This document shows positions 12,460 through 23,308 of a stretch of DNA of 64,000 nt, piece after piece (the first letter of the stretch is position 1; each line of letters opens with the position of its first letter). Under the pieces are notes generated by a model. That model saw only the letters and a program-made list of their open reading frames with translations. It did no database searches and was not told the DNA's origin. The stretch comes from Excoecaria cochinchinensis (lineage: Eukaryota; Streptophyta; Magnoliopsida; Malpighiales; Euphorbiaceae). The stretch spans positions 33,619,001 to 33,683,000 of the forward strand of contig CANTUQ010000004.1 in NCBI GenBank assembly GCA_947683425.1, read 5' to 3'. The translations under genes and the position numbers were made by a program.

Positions 12460-12820
12460 TTCGTCGCGTGACTCGCTACGCAGGAAGGCAAGTCACGTCA
12501 CGTGACTCTTGGTCACGACGTGACATGCCTGCTGAGAAGCCAGTCGCGTGACCAGCTGAAGAACAAGCAAGTCACGCGACGTGATCTTCGATCACGTCGT
12601 GCGACCTGCGAAGAAGAGGCAGATCACGCAACGTGATCTGCGAGGGAGAAGCAGCGTCACGTCGCGTGACCCTAGGTCACGCCGTGACCTGCATAAGCAT
12701 TGCGTGATCCGCGAGGATCACGCGACGCGATAGGCGGGAAACAAGCAGGTCACGAGACGTGACCCTAGGTCACGCCGTGACCTGCCTGTTGAGAAGGCCA
12801 GTCACGCCCAGTGACTAGCC
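12460..12820 (+). repeat. CpG-rich inverted-repeat cassette of LTR1
   Basis: About a dozen overlapping inverted repeats built from GTCACG/CGTGAC and GATCACG/CGTGATC arms, e.g. GTCACGTCGCGTGAC, GTGACCCTAGGTCAC and GTCACGCCGTGAC. The pair GTGACCCTAGGTCAC-GCCGTGACCTGC occurs twice about 110 bases apart. GC content is far above that of the surrounding LTR. Confidence 0.85.
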
Positions 12821-13032
12821 GATCTCGCCCGTTTCTCCGTTCGGCCCGTTTTTCCGAAATTTCCTAGTTTTTAACTCAGAAATGAATTTGGTATTACTTC
12901 TGAATGGACTTTACTGTTGTATGATGCATATCTTACCGTTTGATACCTCGATGTGCGTGATGGCATGATTTTCTGATGAATTATACTCTATATCCTGAAA
13001 TGTGATCAGTGACGCATAACCTGCTAGAGTCA

Positions 13033-13279
13033 AGTAAGTGGATAGTTAGGCATGCCTAATAGAGTCTTTAGCTGCAGCCCTCAGTTCAGTTTGGACCCCG
13101 ATCAGGTCCCCGTTTGGTTCCTCGCGAACCCTTCAGTATAGAATCTTGTTTAAGATTCCCTCAGTATATAAATAACATGTTCTGATAAATGATATAATAT
13201 TTGACTTGTACCTGTGAGGTACCCTCAGTATTCGATTCGTACCCGTAAGGTACCCTCAGTACACTCGTTATCCACTGTC
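13033..13279 (+). repeat. hairpin array of LTR1
   Basis: Starts at GTGGATAG and ends at TTATCCAC. In order: TTAGGCATGCCTAA-like palindrome, GCTGCAGC, CCTGATCAGG-like (here CCCGATCAGG), GGTTCCTCGCGAACC, GAATCTTGTTTAAGATTC, GTACC-TGTGA-GGTAC and GTACC-CGTAA-GGTAC. Nearly every base lies in a short palindrome or in a spacer containing TCAGT. Confidence 0.85.
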
Positions 13280-13533
13280 TAGAGTCAGCAGGTATTCTTT
13301 GAATGTTAATGGAAATGTTCTGATCTGATATGGCTTTGAATGGAATATCTGAATGAGTTTAATGATGAAATACATGTTGGTTGATTCTGCAATGCATGTG
13401 AGATTCTGAAAGTATGGTATTTTATTACGGGCATGCTTATATGATTTATGCAACAGTCCTTGCATTCTGCCATTGTGAATGTGTTATGCCTTGACGACCA
13501 CTGTGAGTGGCCGTCCATAATGTATGTGTGTTT

Positions 13534-13582
13534 CCCCACTAAGCGTTTTATCGCTTAGCACGGTGTTTTTACCCGTGCAGGT
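13534..13582 (+). repeat. twin hairpin of LTR1
   Basis: CCCCACTAAGCG-ttttat-CGCTTAG followed directly by CACGG-tgtttttac-CCGTG and CAGGT. Stems of 7 and 5 bp are perfect. It is preceded at 13496 by a GACCACT..AGTGGCC hairpin. It lies ~390 bp from the LTR end, where the polyadenylation region would be expected. Confidence 0.85.
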
Positions 13583-13971
13583 GCGGAAGGCGTTTTGCTA
13601 GAGAGAGTCGCCGTCATCAAGCCAACACAGAAGAGTTTTTAGTGTAGGGCTATTTTTGTATCAGTTATTGATTCTTTTTGTATAGAACTCTCTGTATCAG
13701 CTTCCGCTTTTGTATCTATATTTTGTATATGTAATATTATTTATATCAGCTGGTTGATCTGATCATTATTGTAATAGTTTAGTTATAGTAATGCATGATC
13801 AGCTTTTGCTTTCTGCATGTAAAGTTTTTAACTATTCTGTATTTCTGAATGTATGTTATGAATGGATGTATACTTTACTTTGTATCAGTTTGGTGACACC
13901 TTATCTCATACGGCTTCTCACTCCTTATCGGATGGGAACGCCTACGTATGGGAAGGGGGTGTTACATGATC

Positions 13972-14271
13972 GGTTAAAAGTCCTTTACTTATGAAATTAC
14001 GGGTCACATTTTTTTTTCTTCTACACTTGTTATTAATGTCATTAGGTTCACTTATCACCTTAACCACTTATTCATTTTACATATCACTTTAGCAATCACA
14101 CTAAATTACTTAGCTACCGATTGACCTATAACTGTCTCATTTACTATTCATTTGGTATAAATTTCGACAGTATAACGACTTATAAATTGCACTACCCAAA
14201 CATGCATATTTGAAAATCCACAGCCGCGGTAAGGGCACAACAATAGTATCAACCAATATCCATATAAGTCC
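13972..14271. other. unassigned DNA, probably the left part of reverse LTR E
   Basis: No reading frame. By architecture the left end of LTR E (interrupted by D) should lie here, but neither a clear TGTNACAC start nor a copy of the AAATT that follows 23979 in a convincing position was found. Confidence 0.35.
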
Positions 14272-14778
14272 TATAACACCCCGAAATGTACCCTAGAAGG
14301 ATTTGTACATGTCTAGGGATTTTGGTGATCGAAACTGTATGATTTGATGGTCAGAGTGATTAAGTAGGAGAAAAGACATGATTATAATTAAGAAAAAGGG
14401 TAATTTGGTCATTTTTCATATATGGATTTAATAGAATGGAATAAATAACTATGAGAGCTAAATTTTTAGAATTGATCAGTTATATGCTGAATGTATGTGA
14501 GCTGTGGTGTCAGGTGTGCCGAAAAGATGAATTTGGCATTAATGCAAAAGTTTCGGCAAGTGCGGCCAATTTCAAAATTGTAAGGTATTAATTTGGGACT
14601 TAATTGAAGGGGATAAGGATTTAATTGTGGGCCAATGTAAGAATTATATATATGTATTATGCTAATGTAAGATTAAAGGAGAGTTGATGGGCCAAATAGA
14701 GGAATTGTCATAAAAATCTATTATTGGGCCAATAGGGAGGTGACACTTGGCAAGGGGATAAGATTGAAAGAGGAGAGG

Positions 14779-14786
14779 TATTTAAG
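14779..14786 (+). promoter_or_regulatory. TATA-like box of LTR D
   Basis: TATTTAAG followed ~35 bases later by TTTTCTACTCACCCTCACG and a long CT-rich tract (14824-14870), matching the arrangement in LTR G. Confidence 0.5.
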
Positions 14787-14912
14787 AAGAGAGAGAACGT
14801 GGGCGAGGGGCAAATTTTCTACTCACCCTCACGTTTTCCCTCTTCTTCTTCTCTCTTATCTCAATTGTCCCCCTTGCTACTGTAATTCTTGGATGGGATA
14901 GCAATTGAAAGG

Positions 14913-14926
14913 TTGATTAGGTAAGT
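14913..14926 (+). promoter_or_regulatory. splice-donor-like site in LTR D
   Basis: GATTAGGTAAGTAA is a near-consensus plant 5' splice site about 100 bases after the predicted start. Equivalent GGTAAG/GGTGAG sites occur in most LTRs of this window. Confidence 0.4.
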
Positions 14927-16257
14927 AATCAGTTTCTTTCCTCTTCTTTCTCCTCTTCTCTAGCTTGGGTTGAGGTTCTTTGTATTTTGGGTTTAAGTTT
15001 GAGTTTTGGATTTATTTTCTATGGAGGAATTTGGATGAGGATATGTATGGAAGAGTATGATAGCTTGTTGAGGCAATTATATAAGCTAATTGGAGCATAG
15101 GAGGTTCAGTATTTGGGAAATCTACCCTTTGATATTGTGACGCGCGCCGAACCCGGTAACCCAGCAAGGGCCCTCGCTTTTAATCCGCTTTCGGATTCGA
15201 GGTATGAAGGTTCGCGTCTTTTGATCATGGGCGCCATGAGACATCATCGGTATATTCCTCCCAATAGAACATTGGGGAGAACAACCTAGCCTATTGACGC
15301 CTAAAGGCACCTTTGAGGTATCATGGAGTCGCCACCCAATTCCAAAGAGTTGGGAAAAGGTCTCTCACCTCTTGTTGGTCGAGACCAGAGATCCGATGTT
15401 CGGAACTTCCCTCTTATTTATGCTTTAGTTAAGTATAAGTGGGTTTTTAACTTCTTAAAATGATATCTCTCATCTCACACGAGCGATGCATTTAATTAAA
15501 TAGCGCATTAAAAGCACGTAAAGAAAGTAAATAAAAGCAATAAAGCAATAGATAGAGAAAGCGATAAATGAAAGCGGTAAACACGCAAGCACGCAATTAC
15601 AATAGAAATAGGGGTAGAATACAACCCCATTAAAAGGAGATTAAAGATGTAAGTGGGACGGAATACAATCCCCAAAAGATAAATAAAGTTGCCCCAAAAT
15701 TAATTACAAGGGCCCAAAAAGAAATGAATTTGAATTTAAAACACTCACACAAGATCGAAATAAAAAAGACATGCATAAATCGGGACATTAACATTGGTTC
15801 CTTCGCACTTGTTCGGAATTTAGGAACATTGGTTCCTTCGTATTAATTTAAAGAGGGTTTGAAGAGTCGTTTTGGTTGTTTGGTGAAAATCGGGATGAGT
15901 GATCCCATTTTTAGAGAAAACTAACTCTTCGTTTTATTGTGATATTTTTGATATTTGGCTAAAATAAGGGACATTGGTCCCAATTTTGTTAATGAAAATT
16001 CCAACTTAATTATAGAAATATTTTTGTGATTTTTTATCGCACGCGTGCACGAATAAAATATACATTTACAAATAACACGACATAAAGAAAGGATTGAGAA
16101 AGATCTCATTGAACCGGAGTGTCCGCCTACGCGTCGCGACCCATCCGGGGAGTCGCGGTGACACCCAAACAACTCGATTCAAGTTAAACTCATACAAAAG
16201 TTAACATCAAAAATATCAGTAAATATTCAAAGTAAATTAACCAAGCAAATGCGAAAT

Positions 16258-16468
16258 ATAATAATAATAACAATGATAGTAATACAACAAAATAGATCAA
16301 ATTATCAACAGTAAATAACAACGCAACAATACATAAGATGAGTAGTAGATGTAATAATCACAATAAAACCATATAATAACAATAATAATAATAATAGTAG
16401 GATGGTAATAATGCAAATAATAGTAGTAATAAATGACAAATAATATGAAAACAGAATAATCAATTAGA

Positions 16469-16501
<33 letters not shown>

Positions 16502-16516
16502 AGTAATAATAATAAT
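16258..16516. repeat. AAT/ATA-rich microsatellite region
   Basis: Long imperfect runs of AATAAT and TAATAA with CAA interruptions inside the solo LTR; low-complexity reading frames here are not genes. Confidence 0.85.
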
Positions 16517-17261
16517 AAAAGACACTAAATGCATTAAACATGGCAGGAACTCATTAATGAACATAGACACAATAAAAATAATAATGATAGCAAAATATCA
16601 AATCGAAGTAAGCAAATAATATATTAATGGTGATATTAACACATTAAAATGCTAAAAGGAAACAATATACATGATAATAATAGCAAAAAACAATATTAAC
16701 AATAATAAATAATATACAAAAAAAAAATAAATGAGGATGAGTTCAAGAATGTTTACCCTCAGAATTTTTAGATTGGGGAAACGGTGTCCCGATCGATTTT
16801 CCTTGTCGGATTTGTGGTGATAAATATTTGAAGAAAATGTAGAAATTAATATTTTGAAATAAAACCAAGAAAATACTTTGATGAAAATATTTTTGGTGGA
16901 TGATTTGAGCAAAAGGAAATTAATTTTCCAAGCCCAAATCACTCAAGCAAATGGATTATGTATTTTTTTTTTTGAAGAGCAATTAAAGATTAAAACTTGA
17001 GAAAGAAGAAAAAAGAAGCTAAAGAACTAGTTGCTGGAGAGAAAAGTTGAAAAAAAAAACCCTTGGAAAACAATTGCCCTCTCTCAAAATGAGGGGAAAA
17101 ACCTCATTTAAACTTGCCTTGGCCAAAAATGGTAAGGGACAAAAAAGCCTTTATTTTTAGTTAATCCAAAATAGCATAAAATGGTGAAACAACGGAAATG
17201 TCAGACTGAAAAAAGTCAGACTGAAAACAACGAAAAAAATGGACAGGCGAAGACCAGCAGG

Positions 17262-17652
17262 TCGCGCGGAGAGGGCAAGGGCGCGCAGCAGCCTGCTGCG
17301 CGCGTGGTGCCCCCGCACTGCGCGCGGCAGTCAGCTGCCCCGCGCGCAGGAGCTGCGCACGAGGTAGCCTGCCTCGCGCGCAGGGCGGTCGCGCGAGGCG
17401 CCCGCCTCTGCGCGCAGGGGGGGGGGGCGCGCGGCGCCCCTCGCCTCGCGGGCAGGGGCTGCGCGCGAGGCAGCCTACCTCGCGCGCGCGCCCCCCGCCT
17501 CGCGCGCAGGGGCTGCGCGCGAGGCGCTCGCCTCTGCGCGCAGAGGGGTCGCGCGAGGCGCCCGCCTCTGCGCGCAGGGGGGGCGCGCGGCGCCCCTCGC
17601 CTCGCGCGTAGGGGTCTCGCGCGAGGCGCCCCTGCGTGCTGGGGCGGCCTGC
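17262..17652. repeat. GC-rich inverted-repeat block of the solo LTR
   Basis: About 390 bases, estimated at over 75% GC in AT-rich surroundings, composed of GCGCGAGGCG, CGCCTCGCGCGC and CTGCGCGC words in both orientations. GCGCGCAGCAG-c-CTGCTGCGCGC (17281-17303) is a perfect inverted repeat with 11-bp arms and a one-base centre. CGCGCGAGGCGCCCGCCTCTGCGCGCAGGGG-type units recur with a period near 60-190 bases. Both strands have open frames here because stop codons need A/T; I do not consider these genes. Confidence 0.8.
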
Positions 17653-18448
17653 CGCGCTGCCACAGGCAGCCTTCGCAACCCTCTTCTTTTTTTTTTTATT
17701 TTAAATTTTGACACAAAATTAATATTTTTCATTTTATTTTTTACTCAATTTTAATTTTGATTTCCAAAAAAGAAAATATTTTAATCATTTTCCGAAAAAC
17801 ACACTTTTGACAAGGGAACGATCGATTCTCACCTTTCTTGCCGAAAATCGGTCTTCTATTTCATCATCGGGTAATCCTGATCTTGGACCGCCTCGGGACC
17901 CGGTGTCTACAGATATATATATGTGTGTGTGTGTGTTGATGATTTTGATATTTTGATATTTATTTGTCAAATTGGGTAGCTTGTGTTATTTTGGTTGTGT
18001 GGGTTTGCTTAATTTTGGAGAGATTGAATTTCTGGGGAAACTTTGCCCAGATTTCTTTGGACCTTTTGTGATTGTTTTATCTATAAGTCAAGATATAGAT
18101 ATCCACATTATATGAAACTAGTGCCATTGGAAATATAATTTATATATCTAAAATTGTCTTTGAAGGACCGAAAGCCAATTCTGGCTCTACGATACTTGAA
18201 AATTGTAAAAATCGAGGCATCTTTACTTAGGCGGGTTCACTAGAGCAGTGTAGATTGTTTGGGTCATATCTGAATTTTTCGATGTCCAATTGATCATAAT
18301 TTTGTTGCATTTGTAATCTAACATCCTAGAGATAATTTGTTAAGAAGGACGTTTTAGCTAAAATTGAGGTTTAGAGGTTGGTTTAGGCAGTACAAAGTCA
18401 AAGGTGAAAAGCTGCCTTGTTAGTCCATTTTTCGTAAGGCACTTGGGG

Positions 18449-18492
18449 GAGGCTTCTGTCGCGAGCATGACCCTTGTCACGAGCGCGACAGA
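18449..18492 (+). repeat. CpG inverted repeats of LTR D, first cluster
   Basis: CTGTCGCGAGCATGAC and GTCACGAGCGCGACAG form a long imperfect inverted repeat; the unit is related to the TGTCGCGCTCGCGACA module found in LTRs X, B and C. Confidence 0.75.
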
Positions 18493-19367
18493 TCCTTATT
18501 GTTGAAGTTTTTTCCTCTTATTTTGATCCTCATGGTTGGTATGAACCCTTGCCCTTCTTTACCCTTCTTTAGGATGTGTATTTTGTTGTGTTTCTCATTC
18601 CGAAATACACCCGAACATCATCGGAACTTTTTAAGACATATTTATCCCATGTTTAGAGCTTGGAAAAGAGTAAATAAATGGATACCACTTAGGAATACAA
18701 GTGAATAAGGTTATATATAAGAATATGGACTAAGGTACTTAAAGGTTTAATGAATCGAACACTTTCGAATTTGTCCAATACTGACATAATCTATAGCATG
18801 TTAGGAGGTTTGAAGTGAAATTCTATAATTTGTATTTTGAACCAGTAAAACTAAGGCTCGGATTCCCAATCCATTGGGATAGATAGGAAGCTTGGAACAC
18901 CCTTCCATGTCCGAACCAAAGCATAGAAACTTATTCGGACATGAAAGATAATGCATCATTTGAAATCTATTAATGCCTTGGTGTTTCTTAAAAATAAATG
19001 TGGCACGTATGTGTAGATTTACAAAAGTTTGTTGAGCCAATAATGATTCAAGTCTTGAGTAGGCTTATTTATAGTTTAAAATTTGTATGTGATGTTAAGA
19101 TTGAATTAAATGATTGTTTTAGGTGTGTAATAAACTGAAATTGAAATGAATCTTTTGTAGCTCAAATGGTTTTTGTATGGCTGTCTAAATAATGAATGAT
19201 TCTTAATAACTTGAATAGTCTGAGATACTTGTGTTGAATTTCTTGAATTTAATGCATGAATTTGGGGAAGTAATTTTAATTATTATTTATGGACATTATA
19301 AGAATAAATATGTTTTTATGTGAAGTTGTATTTAATTGAGAATTAATAGGAGTATGATGCTTGGCTT

Positions 19368-19427
19368 TGTCACGAGCGCGACAGAGGCCATCTAGTTTTC
19401 TGTCGCGGTCGCGAGTGCGACTCTTTT
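19368..19427 (+). repeat. CpG inverted repeats of LTR D, second cluster
   Basis: TGTCACGAGCGCGACAGAGG followed by CTGTCGCGGTCGCGAGTGCGAC: the same module as at 18449, in an otherwise AT-rich stretch. Confidence 0.75.
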
Positions 19428-19751
19428 CTATGCTATGAATGTATGTTGATTGAGCTAGTTGACATGGGTTTTGACTTGTGATTTACATACGACATATTGT
19501 GTAGACTAGGATATGCTATACCATGTAAGCTATAGTTGAAATGAATTTTTAAGCATGTATTAAAACTAAGATATGATTGTAATTAAAGGTTATGGTTTGT
19601 TATATTTTATATGAGCCATTATTTTAGTTTATAAATGAATTATGCGTATGATTATTATGTGACTACAATAAGAGTATGTGCTTCTGAAAAGTATTAAAAT
19701 ATAACATGTACATCATTAAAGGAAACAAGTATGTGTTTAGCCTGCGTTAGT

Positions 19752-20012
19752 TGAGTCGTGGATAGATAGGCATGCCTATAGAGTTTAGTTTGTTGCAGCC
19801 ATGCAATTTGGACCCTGATCAGGTCCCCGATCGGATCCTCGCGATCCTTCTGTCTTGGATCTTGTTTAAGATCCCATGCAAAAATGTTTTTGGAAATAAA
19901 AGAAAAAAATGATTTTGATACCTTCGGGGATCCATGCGTTATGAAAGAACTATTGATACCCTCGGGTATCTATGTGTATACTTGCTTATCCCCTCTTTGA
20001 CTTAGCAGGCGA
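19752..20012 (+). repeat. hairpin array of LTR D
   Basis: From GTGGATAG: ATAGGCATGCCTAT (perfect 14-bp palindrome), GGACCCTGATCAGGTCC, GGATC-CTCGC-GATCC, GGATCTT-gttt-AAGATCC, GATACC-TTCG-GGGATC and GATACC-CTCG-GGTATC, then CTTATCCCC. The order is the same as in LTR1 and element P but most stem sequences differ. One unit carries a C(TTCG)G loop. Confidence 0.85.
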
Positions 20013-20698
20013 TAATTGAACAAAAGTTTATGAATGAAACAATAAGTTACGAACTGATAAGAGTATGCGGAAATTTGCAAGAAAGTATGTGATTAAGCTT
20101 TTGATATGCATGTGGACATATTGTCGATCTGATTTATATGTTGATTGAACTAGTACTTCATGCACTTATGTGTTTTTCGATTTTGCATGGATCACCATGC
20201 GAATATGTGATAGCACAGTTGAATGCCCGTGAGTTTCAATTTTGTTATTTCTTTGAAATTTAAAAATAAATAACCGACACGAAAGTAATGCAATGATTTG
20301 AAATAAGTGATTAAATGGAAATAACTATATATGTGGCATGCGTTAATATGCTGGGATATGAAGTTAGACTTTTAGCCTCTTACTCGTGACTCTTTAATGT
20401 GTGGGAATTGCTTTATTATGAGAATTGTTTATTGGCTGAATATAATGATATGTGTGACATGAGAAATATGAATAATAAAACATGAAACGCATGTATTAAT
20501 TAAGATTATCACTCTGTTTGACCTTGTGAACGATTATGATTAAAATATTTCGTTTATGATCAATTTTTGTATTTATTAAATGAGATGTTTAAGTGTGTTT
20601 GGAACATGTATTTATATTCAAATGATTTTATTTTGGATATTTACTGTGTGTTGTGACTGATGATCATTGTAAGTGGTCGTCCATATTACATTTTTTTT

Positions 20699-20742
20699 CC
20701 CACTAAGCTTTTGTGCTTAGCATGGGTGTGTATCCATGCAGG
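20699..20742 (+). repeat. twin hairpin of LTR D
   Basis: CCCACTAAGC-ttttgt-GCTTAG then CATGG-gtgtgtat-CCATG and CAGGT. The second stem is CATGG/CCATG where LTR1 has CACGG/CCGTG, a paired change. Confidence 0.85.
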
Positions 20743-21250
20743 TTTGGAGTTAGTCGTGTCGCCAAGGACAATCAGCAGCCGTTTGGTCAACAAGTCTGTA
20801 GTAGTTGTTGTTTAGAGTTGATAGTCAACTTTTGTGATGTAATTCCTTATTAGAGTTGTATTAATTAATTGGTATGTAATAAGATTTTGTTAGACCGTGT
20901 AATGTCAAGTATATGATCGTCTTTTGTATTATGTGAACGTTTATTTATTGAAGAAAATTTTATAGTTCTACTTTTATTTTTAGTTCCAGCATGTTTTTGG
21001 CTTGTAGCATTCTTCACTCATTGTCGCATACTGCCTATGTTATCATACGGTGTGCTACTTATGGGTAAGGGGTGTTACAAATCCCATCCGCCATTTATCA
21101 CACAATCATAATAAAATCTTCACAGATAATATACGTATTATAACATTACATGCCCACAAAATATCCATTACACATATAAAATATAATTGACTTCTACTCC
21201 CTTTTGCTTGCTCCATAAAACTGAGGTATGCTGCTCCAGTCCTAAAGCGT

Positions 21251-21302
21251 ACCTACACGCAGTCAAAAACAACTACGTGCTGAGCATTAGACTGCCCAGT
21301 GG
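21251..21302 (-). repeat. divergent twin hairpin of LTR E
   Basis: Sense strand reads CCACTGGGCAG..AATGCTCAGCACG then a GTAG..CTGCGTG-like stem and TGTAGGT. Only the outer pairs persist. Confidence 0.45.
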
Positions 21303-23294
21303 TGGTTACCAATCTATAAATTTCCTAACTAATTCTATTTAATTAACATAATATAAATGTTTCTTTTTATTTTTTTCACTAATTATTATTTCTAATTCAC
21401 TTAATTAACCACATTATTATTTATATAGTCACTTGATTAATTATATATATGAGATTTTCACTAATTTCCTTAATTTCCATTAATTACACTTTAATCACTA
21501 TTCTTTTCACTTAATTCCATTTATATCCCTAACTTTTTCATTAATTCCATTTACGTCCTTACCTTTTCATTATTTACAATTATGTCTTCATTATTACACT
21601 AATACCACTTATATCCCATCTTTTATCATACTTACACTTATGTCCTCATTTTTATACTTAATTACTAAAATATCCTTATTAATTCAAGATTTATACTATT
21701 TATCTCATTTATGCCATTTTTCCACTTTTACCCTTATTTAACTCATCTAATTATGATTTCACCATTTTTACATTATTTTTCCACTTTATAACTCACAATT
21801 TAGCCAGATTACAATTTAGTCCCCAAATTATCACTTTTCCACTATTTCACTATTTTAATGCTATATTTTATCAAAATTATCATCTTACCCTTCCACTTAC
21901 ACTTTTAACTTATTTTCACCAATTTTTACCAACCTTTAGTAAAATTACCATTTTAACCCCTAAACTTTTTATTTACTTCAATTTAGTCCTGTTTTCACTC
22001 ATATTCACCAATTTCACTATTTTAACCATTTTGTCACATATTTACCAGCATGCCCCTAGTATGGACCCGGTAGAAAATTTACTGACCGGATATGCGGGAC
22101 ATGGGCCACACAGACCCATTACACTACAAAATGATCCCAACAGGACCATTTTCACTGCATTTCACTATATTATACACTGAATTTCATTGTACACTACGAT
22201 AAGCTTTCATTGGCCTATCGATAGTGAGTCGCCATGACTCATAACGTGGTGTGGAATCCCTATGGCTAGCCAATTATATTCTGGTCTAGATTTCACTATC
22301 AGACAACTACTAAGGGCAATATTTTCTCAAAATCCATAAATTTTCCTCATTATGCCAATATGCATATTTCAACATACATCTCGTTTTCACATGCCACTTT
22401 GCATACACACTCAGTTGCCATTATATAGTCACATTATGCCTTCCATTTACATATACCATCAAAATACACATATATATTATCATATATACCATTCGGCTAA
22501 GGATTCCAATTTTCATATCATGCACTATAATTTCTCTTAGTCACTCAATTACACTTATTTCATGTTATACATACCTTGTATACCAATTACATACCATAAA
22601 TCACCTTAGAATTCAATAGTTTCCTTAATGTTCAATTCGGCCACACTTAGGTTTTTCATACCACTTTGATTTAATTTCATCTAATCATATTTATACACTA
22701 ATTAAGTCTATTAAACATGAATATCAAGTTAGATTTAATTAATCACTCCATTATCTCATATCTACACTTAGACATAACCTAAAAATCAACACAAATCATA
22801 GGAAATATATAGATTTAGTAACCACAAAGCTCTTTTCCAAGCTTTAGAGCACTCTAGGATTGATTTTCCTTCCCTTTGGCATGAGAAGCTTCCTCTTCCC
22901 TTGAAGAACCTACTATGGCCGAATATAAAAGTGCTCATATCATTAAAACCAAGATTTAAATGTAAAATATAACTTCATAAACGTGTTCTACAGCCCCAAA
23001 AACCTCTATAGGGACCAATAAATCAAATTAAAAACCCTTAAATCACAAACCCAAAAACTTACCCTAAACTTTGCACACTTGATTTAACCCACTTCCAGTG
23101 CACCAAATGAACTCAAATCTCTTCTATAGGATTTTAGAGGGGCTGAACTTTAGTTAGGGAGCTAAGATTTGAGAAGAAATTGGAGTAGAAGAGAAGAAAA
23201 TGGAGGAGAGAAGTGAGAAATGTGGTTTGGCCTTGAAGAGGGGAGAAGATGCCAACTTTGGCTGGATTTTTCTAGATAAATACAGCCATTTATC

Positions 23295-23308
23295 CCTTTA
23301 TATAGTCC
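23295..23308 (-). promoter_or_regulatory. TATA box of LTR E
   Basis: Minus strand GGACTATATAAAGG, about 680 bases from the LTR start. Confidence 0.55.

Larger units (their letters stand above)
11655..13966 (+). mobile_element. solo LTR, Tekay-like gypsy (LTR1)
   Basis: 2312 bp from TGTCACACCCC to GGGTGTTACA, flanked by perfect 5-bp duplications TGATC (11650-11654 and 13967-13971). No primer site, gag or pol, so this is a solo LTR left by LTR-LTR recombination. In order it holds a TCTG-rich microsatellite (11691-11720), a CT-rich tract (12040-12070), the CCAGGTTTGGGAA motif (12205-12217), a CpG-rich inverted-repeat cassette (12460-12820), the hairpin array (13033-13279) and the twin hairpin (13534-13582). 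It resembles the LTRs of element C in its array (GTACC..GGTAC units). Confidence 0.92.
15136..17911 (-). mobile_element. solo LTR of a non-Tekay gypsy-like family
   Basis: 2776 bp from TGTGACGCGCGCC to CGGTGTCTACA, flanked by perfect GATAT duplications (15131-15135 and 17912-17916). Its sense start TGTAGACACCGGGTCCCGAG is also the start of the solo LTR at 24860, so the two belong to one family. Sense-strand order: GC-rich block (17262-17652), AT-rich middle with long ATT/AAT microsatellites (16258-16515), then GGTGGCGACTCC near 15326, about 190 bases from the LTR end. That string resembles the tRNA-Arg primer site of Tat-lineage gypsy elements. No gag or pol. Confidence 0.9.
14272..21079 (+). 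mobile_element. solo LTR D (about 4.03 kb) split by a nested LTR
   Basis: Starts TATAACACCCCG (a TG-to-TA change at the end) and finishes AAGGGGTGTTACA; flanks AGTCC and AATCC match 4 of 5. Without the nested 15136-17911 LTR it is about 4.03 kb, the same length and layout as LTR K, and both share a (C)CGAAAATGTACCCTAG-like start. Internal landmarks: TATA-like 14779, GGTAAGTAAT donor-like 14917, inverted repeats at 18449-18492 and 19368-19427, hairpin array 19752-20012, twin hairpin 20699-20742. No coding capacity. Confidence 0.8.

Noticed and set aside
12460..12820. CRISPR-like look of regularly repeated palindromes
   Set aside because: Plant LTR context, unequal spacing, spacers also repetitive, no cas genes; these are inverted repeats in a solo LTR.
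17181..17711. 176-codon Arg/Ala-rich open frame
   Set aside because: Produced by the GC-rich inverted-repeat block, open on both strands; low complexity, no start context, inside a solo LTR.
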